A program made the translations under genes and the position numbers. This document shows positions 1 through 7,900 of a stretch of DNA of 36,668 nt, piece after piece (position 1 is the stretch's first letter; every line of letters starts with the position of its first letter). The notes beneath the pieces were generated by a model. The model was not told the origin of the DNA and did not search any database. It was given only the letters and a program-made list of their open reading frames with translations. This DNA is from Bradyrhizobium sp. CSA207 (lineage in GTDB: Bacteria > Pseudomonadota > Alphaproteobacteria > Rhizobiales > Xanthobacteraceae), in the NCBI RefSeq assembly GCF_029051685.1, contig NZ_JAACFT010000055.1, forward strand, positions 1-36,668. Reading direction: 5' to 3'.

Positions 1-34
1 CTCCCCAACCCTCCCCCACAAGGGGGGAGGGAGC
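1..34. repeat. Family A palindromic intergenic repeat, copy 1
   Basis: C-rich and G-rich arms around a short CACAAG centre form a perfect or near-perfect hairpin directly after the stop of the first permease gene. The same CTCCCC...TTGTGG...GGGGAG pattern recurs at 2032-2134, 5193-5315, 13689-13855, 27058-27188 and 36636-36668. The copy is cut by the window edge, so its full length is unknown. It may protect or terminate the permease transcript (inference). Confidence 0.75.
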
Positions 35-59
35 GATACAGCGGAACGCGAAATCACCA

Positions 60-959
60 TCACGTCCTCCGCTGCGGGTCGACGATGTCGCGCAGGCCGT
101 CGCCGAGGAGGTTGAAGCAGAACACGGCGATCATCAGGGCGAGGCCGGGAAACAATGCGATCCACCATTCGCCTGACACCATGAAGCCCGCGCCTTCCGC
201 GACCATGATGCCCCATTCCGCCGTCGGCGGGCGGACGCCGAGGCCGATGAAGGACAGGCCGGCGGCGTTGAGGATGGCGTAGCCCATGGTCAGCGACATC
301 TGCACGATCATGATCGGCATGATGTTCGGCAAAATGTGCACCAGCAGAATACGAAACTCGCCATTGCCAGAGAGACGCGCAGCCTGGACGAAGCCGGCAT
401 TGCGGCGGACATTGGCTTCGGCGCGCGCGACGCGGGCATAGAGCGGGAAGTTCACGATGGCCGTCGCCAGGATGATGTTCTGCACGGTGTTGCCGAGCGC
501 GGCGACGATGCCCATCGCCAGCACGAACAGCGGAAACGCCATGATGGTGTCGGCGATGCGGCCGACGATGCGGTCGGTCCAGCCGCCGAAATAGCCCGCG
601 GCAATGCCGGCGAGCCCACCCATCAGGAACACCAGCACGACGGAGGCGACCGCGATGAACGTGTCGAGCCGCGTTGCCACGACGACGCGGCTGAAGATGT
701 CGCGGCCCAACTGATCGGTGCCGAACCAGTGCGCGGCCGAGGGCGGCTTCAGCGACGCCGCGGTGTCGGACGCCAGCGGATCATACGGCACCACATAGGG
801 ACCGAAGATCGCGGCAACGAGGATCACGATCAAAAGACCGAAGGCGAAGCCCGTGACCTTGTTCTCGCCGAGAACGTAGCGGGTCTGTTCAAGGAGCGCG
901 ACCAGTCCCGACGTGCGCGCGGGACCAACGGGTTCAACAGCAGGCGCAACGGAGCTCAT
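60..959 (-). CDS. ABC transporter permease, DppC/OppC type
   Basis: Inner-membrane subunit of a peptide/nickel/opine-type (family 5) ABC importer, 299 aa. An N-terminal cytoplasmic stretch leads into a first membrane helix near residues 37-57, then a conserved PYDP and FGTDQLGRDIFSRV segment typical of DppC. The core holds about five further helices and the EAA loop, which contacts the ATPase (around GLSFIGLGVRPPTAEWG). Length is normal for the family. The ATG lies 8 nt after the stop of the preceding DppB-type gene, so the two are co-translated. The substrate cannot be told from the permease. ATPase genes (DppD/F type) are expected beyond position 1 but are not visible. Confidence 0.95.
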   Translation of the reverse strand: MSSVAPAVEPVGPARTSGLVALLEQTRYVLGENKVTGFAFGLLIVILVAAIFGPYVVPYDPLASDTAASLKPPSAAHWFGTDQLGRDIFSRVVVATRLDTFIAVASVVLVFLMGGLAGIAAGYFGGWTDRIVGRIADTIMAFPLFVLAMGIVAALGNTVQNIILATAIVNFPLYARVARAEANVRRNAGFVQAARLSGNGEFRILLVHILPNIMPIMIVQMSLTMGYAILNAAGLSFIGLGVRPPTAEWGIMVAEGAGFMVSGEWWIALFPGLALMIAVFCFNLLGDGLRDIVDPQRRT

Positions 960-967
960 GACTCACC

Positions 968-1981
968 CTACCCTTCCAGCCGCACGCGTGGATCGATCAC
1001 GCCATAGAGAATGTCGATCACGAGATTCAAAAGCACGTACATCACCGCCATGGTCAGCACGAAACCCTGCACCGGCGCGAAGTCCGACGAGATCAGCGCT
1101 TCCACCGCGTAGGAGCCGATGCCGGGCCAGGCGAACACTTTTTCGACCAGCACGTTGGCGCCGAGCAGGAACGAGAACACCATGCTGAGCGTGGTGATGA
1201 CCGGGAGCATCGCGTTGCGGAAGGCATAGGTGACGATGACGGTCGCCGGGGACAGGCCGCTGGCACGCGCGGTGCGGACAAACTCGGACGACAGCACCGC
1301 CAGCATCGAGGCGCGGGTCATGCGCGCGATCGGCGCCAGCGAGAAGATCGCAAGCGTCGTCGCCGGCAGGATGAGCTGGCTCAACGCCGAACGGAACGCC
1401 TCGAAGTCGCGCGCGATCAGGGTGTCGATCAAATAGAAGCCGGTCACCGTCGGCGGCGCGCTGTAGAATACATCGAGCCGGCCGAGCGGCGCGGGCGACC
1501 AGCCCAGCCGGAAATAGAAGACGTAGACCAGCACGAGGCCGGTGAAGAACACCGGCAGCGATACGCCGGCCGTCGTCGTCACGCGGCAGAGATGGTCGAC
1601 CCATGATCCCGGCCGCGTCGCCGCCAGCACGCCGAGCGGAATCGCGATGACGATCGAGACGACGAGCCCGAGCAGCGTCAGCTCGGCCGAGGCCGGCAGG
1701 CGGTTGCGGATCTCGGCCGCGACCGGCTGTCCCGTGGTCAGCGAATTGCCGAAATCGCCGTGGGCGAGATCGTTGGTGTAGCGGAAGAACTGCTCGATCA
1801 GCGGCCGGTCGAGGCCGAGTTTCTTGCGGATCTGTTCGACGGCTTCTTTCGTCGCGGCGGGACCTGCGAAATAGGCCGCGGGATCGCCGGGCAGCGCGCG
1901 TGTCAGCAGAAAGGTGACGATCACGACGCCGATCAGCGAGGGAATCGCGAACATCAGGCGCTTGCCGATCATGGTCAGCAT
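968..1981 (-). CDS. ABC transporter permease, DppB/OppB type
   Basis: Partner inner-membrane permease of the same importer, 337 aa. The N-terminus (MLTMIGKRLMFAIPSLIGVV) is the classic DppB first helix. It is followed by TRALPGDPAAYFAG and LGLDRPLIEQFFRYTNDLAHGDFG, the conserved periplasmic segment, then five more helices with the EAA loop (ASGLSPATVIVTYAFRNAMLPV). The start ATG is supported by a strong AGGAGGT ribosome site 5 nt upstream. It is separated from the binding-protein gene by about 220 nt containing a large inverted repeat, and is followed 8 nt later by the DppC-type gene. Same operon as both neighbours (inference from order and strand). Confidence 0.95.
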   Translation of the reverse strand: MLTMIGKRLMFAIPSLIGVVIVTFLLTRALPGDPAAYFAGPAATKEAVEQIRKKLGLDRPLIEQFFRYTNDLAHGDFGNSLTTGQPVAAEIRNRLPASAELTLLGLVVSIVIAIPLGVLAATRPGSWVDHLCRVTTTAGVSLPVFFTGLVLVYVFYFRLGWSPAPLGRLDVFYSAPPTVTGFYLIDTLIARDFEAFRSALSQLILPATTLAIFSLAPIARMTRASMLAVLSSEFVRTARASGLSPATVIVTYAFRNAMLPVITTLSMVFSFLLGANVLVEKVFAWPGIGSYAVEALISSDFAPVQGFVLTMAVMYVLLNLVIDILYGVIDPRVRLEG

Positions 1982-2031
1982 GGCGACCTCCTGGTGTGGA
2001 AATGAGATCGAGCCGCGCGTACCGCTGCGCC

Positions 2032-2134
2032 CCCTCTCCCCTTGTGGGAGAGGGTTGGGGTGAGGGGTAGCCCCAAGCGAGGTCTGAGTTCTTGGCTACC
2101 CCTCACCCTGCCCCTCTCCCACAAGGGGAGAAGG
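2032..2134. repeat. Family A repeat, full inverted copy inside the ABC operon
   Basis: Two arms of about 41 nt are imperfect reverse complements, separated by about 20 nt. Each arm itself contains a CTCCCCTTGTGGGAGAG hairpin. It lies between the binding-protein gene and the first permease gene of one operon, where a stable stem-loop could stabilise the upstream message or reduce read-through into the permeases. Confidence 0.85.
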
Positions 2135-2202
2135 AATGAGAGAGGCGTGCTCACCTCACTCCGAAAGGCAGCCAGCGCCATAGCCGCGTCTGCCATGTCC
2201 CA

Positions 2203-3825
2203 TCACCCCTTCGCCATTGCGCGATAGTCGAGGCGGCGGTGGAACCAGTATTGGTAGCCGCTGATGTTCTTCTGCATCGCGACGTTGACGAAGGGCTGGT
2301 ACAGCGGGATGCGCGGGACGTCGGCGTAGGCGAGATCGACGAAACCCTTCACGTCGGTGTCGTAGGTCGCGGTGTCGCCGGCCGCGGCAGCAACGCGGGC
2401 GCCGTCGATCAGCTTGTCCATTTCCGCCGACTTGTAGCTCATGGTGTTGAAGACGGAATTGTTGCCGTGATAGCACCAGTAGAAGAAGTATTCGGGATAA
2501 TCGAGCCAGCCGGAGAACACGTTGGTGAAGAGCGGCATCTCCTTCTTGTTCAACTCCGTGCGCCAGTTGGCGCCGGGCACCTTGTTGATGGTGGTCTTGA
2601 TGCCGAGCTGGGCGAGTGATTCCTGCACCAGGACGCAGAGCGGCTCGTTGACGCCGGCAAAGTTGAGGTCGAACGAGATCGTGGTCTCGAAGCCGTTGGC
2701 GTAGCCGGCTTCGGCCAGCAGCGCCTTCGCCTTCTCCATATCGGTGTGGTATTTGTGCTGCTGCGGCCAGGCGACTTCGGTCGCCTTGTCCTTTGCCGCG
2801 CCGAACATGGGATTGCCGAGGCCGAACAGCACGGCATCCATGATCTTCTGGTACGGCAGCGCATAGGCGATGGCCTGCCGCACTTTCACGTTGTCGAACG
2901 GCGGCTTGGTGACGTTCATGCCGATATACTGGATGCCGTTGGAGAACGGCAGCGACACCACGTTGAGCTTGCCGCTCGCCTTCATCTCCTGGAAATCCTT
3001 GAACGGCAGCTCATAGGAAATATCGGCGTCGCCGCGCTCCAAGAGCGCGCGGCGGTTGCCGGCCTGCGGCACCATGCGCCAGATCACGCGCTTGATCTTC
3101 GGCAAGGGACCGCCGACCCAGTCGTCGTTGCGCTCCATGATCACTTCGGTGCCGGCGGTCCACTTCGTCACCTTGTAGGCGCCGGAGCCCGCGGTCTGCT
3201 GCTTGGTGAATTCGAGACCCCAGGGATCTTTTTCGGTGGCGTTCTTCTTCACGAGCTCGGAATTGACGATGCAGGGCACGATCACCGCAAGGTCGGGAAT
3301 CGTCAGCCGGTCCTTCTTCGCGAAGTCGACCCGCACGGTGTAATCGTCGATCACGACGAACTGCTCCGGCTTGGTCAGCGAGCCCGCGCTCATCTGGAAG
3401 GTCGGGAAGCCGCCGACGCTGACCGCGCGACCAAGCGACCACTTGACGTCCTTGGCCGTGACCGGCGCGCCGTCGTGGAATTTGGCGTTCTTCTTCAGCT
3501 TGAAGGTGACCGACATATCGTCGATCTTGATCTCCTCGGCGAGCTCGCCCTTGAACTTGTCGCGGTCGTAATAGGGCACGCCGCCGGGGCCGCTCTTCAT
3601 CTCGTGGCTGAGCAGCCGGTCGTAGCAATTCCAGGACACCTCATAGCCGGGCACGTTGGTGCCGACGCCGTGGATGTCGAGATTGTTGGGCCCACCTTCC
3701 GAGACGATCAGCAGCGTCTCCGAGCGCGCATCGGCCTGGGCCGACGAGATCACCGAAGGCATGGCCGGAAGCGCCGCGCCTGCGGCCAATCCGGAAACGG
3801 ACTTAAGGAAATCGCGGCGCTTCAT
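2203..3825 (-). CDS. ABC transporter substrate-binding protein, family 5 (peptide type)
   Basis: Periplasmic binding protein of a DppA/OppA-type importer, about 540 aa. The N-terminus KRRDFLKSVSGLAAGAALPA carries a twin-arginine (RRDFLK) signal, so export of the folded protein by Tat is likely. The mature part has the SBP_bac_5 pattern: FKLKKNAKFHDGAPVTAKDVKWSL, then VRQAIAYALPYQKIMDAVLFGLG and late GVNEPLCVLVQESLAQLGI. The ATG at 3825 is chosen because GGAG stands 8 nt before it and the Tat motif follows at once; an upstream TTG at 3843 is less likely. First gene of the operon, with a sigma-54-type promoter about 43-58 nt before the start. Peptide, opine or another amide-bearing ligand is possible; the sequence does not decide. 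Confidence 0.95.
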   Translation of the reverse strand: MKRRDFLKSVSGLAAGAALPAMPSVISSAQADARSETLLIVSEGGPNNLDIHGVGTNVPGYEVSWNCYDRLLSHEMKSGPGGVPYYDRDKFKGELAEEIKIDDMSVTFKLKKNAKFHDGAPVTAKDVKWSLGRAVSVGGFPTFQMSAGSLTKPEQFVVIDDYTVRVDFAKKDRLTIPDLAVIVPCIVNSELVKKNATEKDPWGLEFTKQQTAGSGAYKVTKWTAGTEVIMERNDDWVGGPLPKIKRVIWRMVPQAGNRRALLERGDADISYELPFKDFQEMKASGKLNVVSLPFSNGIQYIGMNVTKPPFDNVKVRQAIAYALPYQKIMDAVLFGLGNPMFGAAKDKATEVAWPQQHKYHTDMEKAKALLAEAGYANGFETTISFDLNFAGVNEPLCVLVQESLAQLGIKTTINKVPGANWRTELNKKEMPLFTNVFSGWLDYPEYFFYWCYHGNNSVFNTMSYKSAEMDKLIDGARVAAAAGDTATYDTDVKGFVDLAYADVPRIPLYQPFVNVAMQKNISGYQYWFHRRLDYRAMAKG

Positions 3826-3867
3826 GAAAATGCTCCAACACAAAAGTTTCTGGTTGGAACTGGATTC

Positions 3868-3883
3868 GCAAGGTTCGTGCCAA
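3868..3883 (-). promoter_or_regulatory. Sigma-54 (RpoN) -24/-12 promoter
   Basis: On the minus strand the sequence reads TTGGCACGAACCTTGC. This matches the RpoN consensus TGGCACG-N4-TTGC, with the invariant GG (3881-3880) and GC (3869-3868) exactly 10 nt apart. A start near 3856 would leave a leader of about 30 nt carrying GGAG before the ATG at 3825. Spacing, strand and distance to the gene all fit, which is rare by chance. The enhancer-binding activator is not identified. Confidence 0.8.
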
Positions 3884-4050
3884 GGAATGAAATCGGCGTG
3901 TGCTGGCGTAATATGCTGAATGCACGAGGGAAATTTTCAAACCTCGGCTTGCCGTGAGCAAAGGCCCCTCGCGAAAATTGCATACAAAGACGAGTAATTG
4001 CCTATTTGTTGAGCGCGCCGAAGTCAGAGCCCGCCTCATAAGCGCTGACT

Positions 4051-4158
4051 GTCATTCCGGGGCGATGCGCAGCATCGAGCCCGGAATCCATCGGGCCGCA
4101 GAACGCGTGGACAAATGGATTCCGGGCTCGCCGCTCTGCTGCGGCGCCCCGGAATGAC
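4051..4158. repeat. Family B palindrome (GTCATTCCGGGG type), 108 bp
   Basis: The outer arms GTCATTCCGGGGCG (4051) and CGCCCCGGAATGAC (ending 4158) are perfect complements. The inner arms GAGCCCGGAATCCAT and ATGGATTCCGGGCTC are also perfect. The result is a long double hairpin about 15 nt downstream of the phosphotransferase stop, a plausible transcript end. A related element with the same end and inner layout is inserted in frame in the helicase gene at 21526-21615. Confidence 0.9.
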
Positions 4159-4172
4159 GGAGAGGGAGGCGC

Positions 4173-5132
4173 TCACCCCGGCCAGATCAAGTCCTGAACC
4201 TCAACCAGATCATTCGCCTTCTCCTGCCAGCCCTCGATGCAGATGTGCGCATTGAGGTCGCTGGCGCGATGCAGCAGCATCAGGGCCATCAGGCGCCGCT
4301 TGAGCGCGTAGTCCAGGTTCGAATAGCCAAAACCTTCGAGCAGGCTGCGCACCCGACCGGGCCGGCCCGCCGCCATGAAGGCGCTGGGGCCGAGCAGGTC
4401 GTAGTCGCGCCATCCCGTCAGCACGTCGCCGAAATCGAACAGGCCGGCGAGCGACCATTCGCCGTCGTGGCAGGCGAGCAGAAAATTCTCCGGAATGTAC
4501 TCGCCGATCAGGATCACCGGCGGCGCATCCATCGGGATGAGTTCGGCTGCGTCGCGCAGGAGACCGTCGAGGCCGGCGAGGAATTTGGGCGCAAGGCCGA
4601 AGCGCTCGTGCCTGCTGCGGCAATTCTGCATCTGCGTGCGCATGAACGCGTCCCAGCGCGGCTCGATCTGCGCCAGCGGCCCAAGCGGCGCGCGCTGCAC
4701 GGCTGCGATGGTCTCGCCGAGCTGGCGCAGCACGCGCTCCTTCTGGCTTTCCGGCAGTGACGGCCAGACCTCCGAGCCGAGCGTGCCGGCAAGGCGCGTG
4801 ATGATCAGATAGGGCCAGCCGTCGCGCATCCCTGCCGCGGCGATCTCGGGAAGCGGCAAGGAAAGGCGGCCTGCAAGCTGCGTCAGCGAGCCGCGCTCGG
4901 AGACGAACTGCGCGCGCAGCAGCGGCGGGAAGATCTTCAGGATCAGCTTGTCGCCGAGGCCGAGCACGAGATTGGTGCCGGTCCCAAATACGTGCGGTGC
5001 GCTGGTATCGAGACCGTGGCTGCGCGCGATGTCCAGCGCGATCGGCAGCCATTGCGGGGAAGCGGGGCGCCAGGCGCGAAAGCTCTCCGCGTCGATGAAA
5101 GCTGGCAACTTTTGCGATCGAGCGATCGTCAT
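4173..5132 (-). CDS. Phosphotransferase family protein (APH/choline-kinase fold) with variant catalytic loop
   Basis: A 319-aa cytoplasmic protein of the aminoglycoside-phosphotransferase-like kinase fold. A glycine-rich segment (FGTGTNLVLGLGDKLILKIF) carries the likely ATP-binding lysine near residue 66. FDFGDVLTGWRDYDL near 232-245 is the metal-binding DFG-like motif. The catalytic loop, usually HGDxxxxN, reads IGEYIPEN (about 209-216): the His is replaced by Ile and the catalytic Asp by Glu, while the Asn is kept. It may be a kinase subfamily with altered chemistry or a pseudokinase. ATG 5132 is preferred over an in-frame TTG at 5150. It stands alone between two palindromic repeats. Substrate unknown. 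Confidence 0.85.
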   Translation of the reverse strand: MTIARSQKLPAFIDAESFRAWRPASPQWLPIALDIARSHGLDTSAPHVFGTGTNLVLGLGDKLILKIFPPLLRAQFVSERGSLTQLAGRLSLPLPEIAAAGMRDGWPYLIITRLAGTLGSEVWPSLPESQKERVLRQLGETIAAVQRAPLGPLAQIEPRWDAFMRTQMQNCRSRHERFGLAPKFLAGLDGLLRDAAELIPMDAPPVILIGEYIPENFLLACHDGEWSLAGLFDFGDVLTGWRDYDLLGPSAFMAAGRPGRVRSLLEGFGYSNLDYALKRRLMALMLLHRASDLNAHICIEGWQEKANDLVEVQDLIWPG

Positions 5133-5192
5133 CTGCACTCGCCCATGCAAGGCGGCTTTGGTTGATTCGGTGCAAGCCGAGACGGCGGTGCA

Positions 5193-5315
5193 CCTCTCCC
5201 GCTTGCGGGAGAGGTCGCGCCGAAGGCGCGGGTGAGGGTTCTCTCTTCTGGGGGATTGTCCCGTTGCGGAGACACCCTCTCCCCAGCCCTCCCCCGCAAG
5301 CGGGGGAGGGAGCGC
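5193..5315. repeat. Family A repeat (CTCTCCCGCTTGCGGGAGAG variant)
   Basis: Two hairpins, CCTCTCCCGCTTGCGGGAGA at 5193 and its C-rich mirror at about 5288-5310, bracket a spacer with a GCGCCGAAGGCGCG hairpin. The arms also pair with each other. It fills the gap between the ugpB-like gene (ends at 5356) and the start of the phosphotransferase gene, so it may end the ugpB-like transcript. Confidence 0.85.
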
Positions 5316-5355
5316 ATCTCGTTCGTGGCTACACCGAGTCCAAATCTCACAGCTG

Positions 5356-6684
5356 CTACCGCTCCGGGCTGGCGCGCTCGAACTGGCGCAGCAGCTTGTT
5401 GCCGCGTTCGACCGCGGAATCCAGCGCTCCTTGCGCGCTCTTCCGGCCGGAAAAGGCCTGCTCCAGCTCGTCCTCGATGGCGCCGCGGATCAGGACGAAC
5501 GAGCCGAGCCGGATGCCCTTCGAATTCTCCGTCGGCGGATGCAGCGTGACCTCCTCGAACGAGATCGCCGAGCCCGGATTGCGCTCGTAAAAGCCCTGCG
5601 CGCGCGTCAGCTCGAAGGCGGCGCGGGTGATCGGCAGATAGCCGGTGTTCTGGTGCCAGGCCGCCTGCACGCCGGGCTGCGACAAATAGGCGAAGAATCG
5701 TGCCACGCCCTTGTATTCCTCGCGCGGGCGGTCGCGCAGCACCCACAGCGTGGCGCCGCCGATGATCGAGTTCTGCGGCGCATCCTTCACGTCGGGCCAA
5801 TACGGCATCATGCCGTAGCCGATCTCGAACTTCGAATTCGCCTTGATGTCGGCGCGCGTCGCCGAGGAGCCGATGAAGATGCCGCACTCGCCGTTCTGGA
5901 AGCGCGGCTCGGCCGACTGCCCGCGGCCGCTATAGTCGAACAGTTTGCTCTTCTGCCACTCGGCGAGCTGAGCGACGTGCTTCACGACGACGGGGTTGCT
6001 GATGGTCAGCTCCGCATCCAGCCCCGCAAAGCCGTTGGCCCGCGTCGCGAGCGGCAGATTGTGAAAGGCGGAGAAATTTTCGACATGGATCCAGGACGGC
6101 CACGACGTGGTGAAGCCGCAGACCGCGCCGCGCTCGCGCAGCCGCTTTGCGGCGGCGCCCAGCTCCGGCCAGGTCTTCGGCGGCAGGTTCGGATCGAGGC
6201 CCGCATCGCGGAACATGGTCTTGTTGTAGTAAAGGATCGGCGTCGAGGAATTGAAAGGGAACGACAAGAGATTGCCGGCCGCGTCAGTGTAGTAGCCGGA
6301 AACGGCGGGAAGGTAATCGTTGAGCGAGAACGGCTCGCCCATATCCCGCATCATGCTGAACACGGGATAGATCGCGCCCTTGGCCGCGGTCATGGTGGCG
6401 GTGGCGACCTCGTTGACCTGAACGATCGCAGGCTGACTGCGCGAGCGGAAGGCGAAGATCGCCGCCGTCACCGTCTCGGTGTAGTTGCCCTTGTAAGTTG
6501 GCACGACGCGATAATCCGGCTGCGAGGCATTGAAGTCGGAGGCGAGCTTCTCCAGCTGCCGGCCGAGCTCGCCGGACATGGCGTGCCACAGCGCGATGTC
6601 GGTGGCGGCGCGCGCCGGAGCGGCCAATGAGAGCGACGCCAAGGAGAGGGCCGCGAAGGCGGCGACGATCTGCAAAAGGCGCAT
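5356..6684 (-). CDS. ugpB: UgpB-like sn-glycerol-3-phosphate ABC binding protein
   Basis: Periplasmic family 1 solute-binding protein, about 442 aa, closely resembling E. coli UgpB along its whole length. Recognised segments include LWHAMSGELGRQLEKLASDFN, VPTYKGNYTETVTAAI, SGYYTD...FPFNSSTPILYYNK, PPKTWPEL, KDAPQNSIIGGATLWV, WHQNTGYLPITRAAFELT and AVERGNKLLRQFE. The signal peptide is hydrophobic and ends APARA-ATD. The start is uncertain: ATG 6684 gives the tidiest signal peptide, ATG 6711 adds nine residues, and neither has a clear ribosome site. No ugpA, ugpE or ugpC lies within the window, so it is an orphan binding protein or works with permeases encoded elsewhere. It is divergent from the TRAP binding-protein gene at 6896. 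Confidence 0.92.
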   Translation of the reverse strand: MRLLQIVAAFAALSLASLSLAAPARAATDIALWHAMSGELGRQLEKLASDFNASQPDYRVVPTYKGNYTETVTAAIFAFRSRSQPAIVQVNEVATATMTAAKGAIYPVFSMMRDMGEPFSLNDYLPAVSGYYTDAAGNLLSFPFNSSTPILYYNKTMFRDAGLDPNLPPKTWPELGAAAKRLRERGAVCGFTTSWPSWIHVENFSAFHNLPLATRANGFAGLDAELTISNPVVVKHVAQLAEWQKSKLFDYSGRGQSAEPRFQNGECGIFIGSSATRADIKANSKFEIGYGMMPYWPDVKDAPQNSIIGGATLWVLRDRPREEYKGVARFFAYLSQPGVQAAWHQNTGYLPITRAAFELTRAQGFYERNPGSAISFEEVTLHPPTENSKGIRLGSFVLIRGAIEDELEQAFSGRKSAQGALDSAVERGNKLLRQFERASPER

Positions 6685-6895
6685 TGCTGGAGTCACGTTG
6701 GCTCTTCCCATGTCGCGCGCAAAGGCGACCGATCCTGCTTAAGGCGCGGCATTCGCGGTTTCAACCGGGAATGAGCCCTGGCCGCGCCGCACAATCGCGC
6801 CGCGGGGCGGACCGGGATGGCCTTCCCTTTACCATCTGCTAGATTGCATTGAACCTTTTCCTTCCGCCATAGACTCCACCACTGAGGGGTTGAGT

Positions 6896-7894
6896 GTGCC
6901 AGTGTTGAACCGTGCCGAACTTTCGCGGACCGGGGTGGTTTTCGTCGTGCTGCTGCTGCTCGCGATGTGCGGGCCCGGCGCTATTGCGCGCGAATTCCGC
7001 GCCGCCGACACCCAGACCGAGGATTACCCGACTGTCCAGGCGCTGCGCTACATGGGCGCCCTGATCGCCGAGCGCACTGGCGGCCGGCTCGAGATCAAGG
7101 TGTTTCACTCCCGCCAGCTCGGCGAGGAGAAGGAGACGATCGAGCAGACCCGGGCCGGCGCGATCGACCTCAACCGAACCAATGTGGCCCTGATCGGCAA
7201 TTTCGTTCCGGCGATGAACGTGCTCGCCATGCCGTTCCTGTTCCGGTCCATCGAGCACATGCAGAAGGTGCTGGACGGGCCGATCGGCAACGAGATCCTG
7301 AACAGTTTCGAGCCCTACGGCTTCGTCGGGCTGGCCTTCTACGATTCCGGCGCGCGGTCGATCTACAACAGGGTGCGGCCGGTGCAGAGCGTGTCCGACC
7401 TCAAGGGCCTGCGGATCCGGGTGCAGCAGTCGGAGTTGATGAGCGAAATGATCCGCTCGCTCGGCGCCGAGCCGGTCGAGCTGCCCTATGGACAGGTGCT
7501 GACGGGGCTTGCGACCCATTTGATCGACGGCGCTGAAAACAACTGGCCACCCTTCGTGACGACAGACCATTACAAGCATGCCGGCTACCTTGCGCTTACC
7601 GAGCACACGATGAGCCCCGAGGTGCTGGTGATCTCGCTCAAGGCCTGGCGGAGCCTCGCAGTAGACGACCAGCAGATCTTCAGGGAGACCGCGCTGCGCT
7701 CCAGCCGATTCATGCGCGAGAAGTGGCGCGACCTCGAGGAACAGTCGCAGCGTAAAGCGCAGGCCGCCGGCATCGCCGTCGTCAAGGATATCGACCGCAA
7801 GCCGTTCGAGGACGCGATGGCGGCGATCTACGCCAAGGCCGCACGCGATCCCGCCGTGGCCGCGCTGATCGAACGCATTCGCAAGGTGGAGTGA
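6896..7894 (+). CDS. TRAP-type substrate-binding protein (DctP family), orphan, linked to kinases
   Basis: Periplasmic DctP-family protein, 332 aa, with a signal peptide (FVVLLLLAMCGPGAIA) before the mature part. Family marks include HSRQLGEEKETIEQTRAGAIDL, MNVLAMPFLFRSIEHM, GLRIRVQQSELMSEMIRSLGA and the ligand-arginine/helix region PVELPYGQVLTGLATHLIDGAENN. The start is taken as GTG 6896, because GAGGGG (6884-6889) sits 6 nt upstream; TTG 6890 is too close. No TRAP permease is adjacent. Instead the gene ends 6 nt before a membrane histidine kinase gene. That arrangement suggests a ligand-sensing role, with the binding protein docking on the kinase, rather than bulk uptake (inference). Confidence 0.9.
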   Translation: MPVLNRAELSRTGVVFVVLLLLAMCGPGAIAREFRAADTQTEDYPTVQALRYMGALIAERTGGRLEIKVFHSRQLGEEKETIEQTRAGAIDLNRTNVALIGNFVPAMNVLAMPFLFRSIEHMQKVLDGPIGNEILNSFEPYGFVGLAFYDSGARSIYNRVRPVQSVSDLKGLRIRVQQSELMSEMIRSLGAEPVELPYGQVLTGLATHLIDGAENNWPPFVTTDHYKHAGYLALTEHTMSPEVLVISLKAWRSLAVDDQQIFRETALRSSRFMREKWRDLEEQSQRKAQAAGIAVVKDIDRKPFEDAMAAIYAKAARDPAVAALIERIRKVE

Positions 7895-7900
7895 GCCGAA

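Larger units (their letters stand above)
3826..4172. other. Intergenic region: promoter of the ABC operon plus palindrome
   Basis: This 347-nt gap lies between two minus-strand genes. From the ABC operon outward it holds the leader with GGAG, a sigma-54 promoter (3868-3883), an AT-richer stretch at about 3925-4015 where enhancer binding would be expected, and the 108-bp palindrome at 4051-4158. Two AATTGC boxes about 20 nt apart lie near 3976-4000. I see no clear NtrC palindrome. No credible gene was found. Confidence 0.6.

Noticed and set aside
3803..4039. Small minus-strand frame upstream of the ABC binding-protein gene
   Set aside because: It overlaps the sigma-54 promoter and the gene start in another frame, and has no homologue that I recognise.
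3940..4050. NtrC-type enhancer site for the sigma-54 promoter
   Set aside because: No TGCACC-N5-GGTGCA-like palindrome was found; the two AATTGC boxes are too weak to name a regulator.
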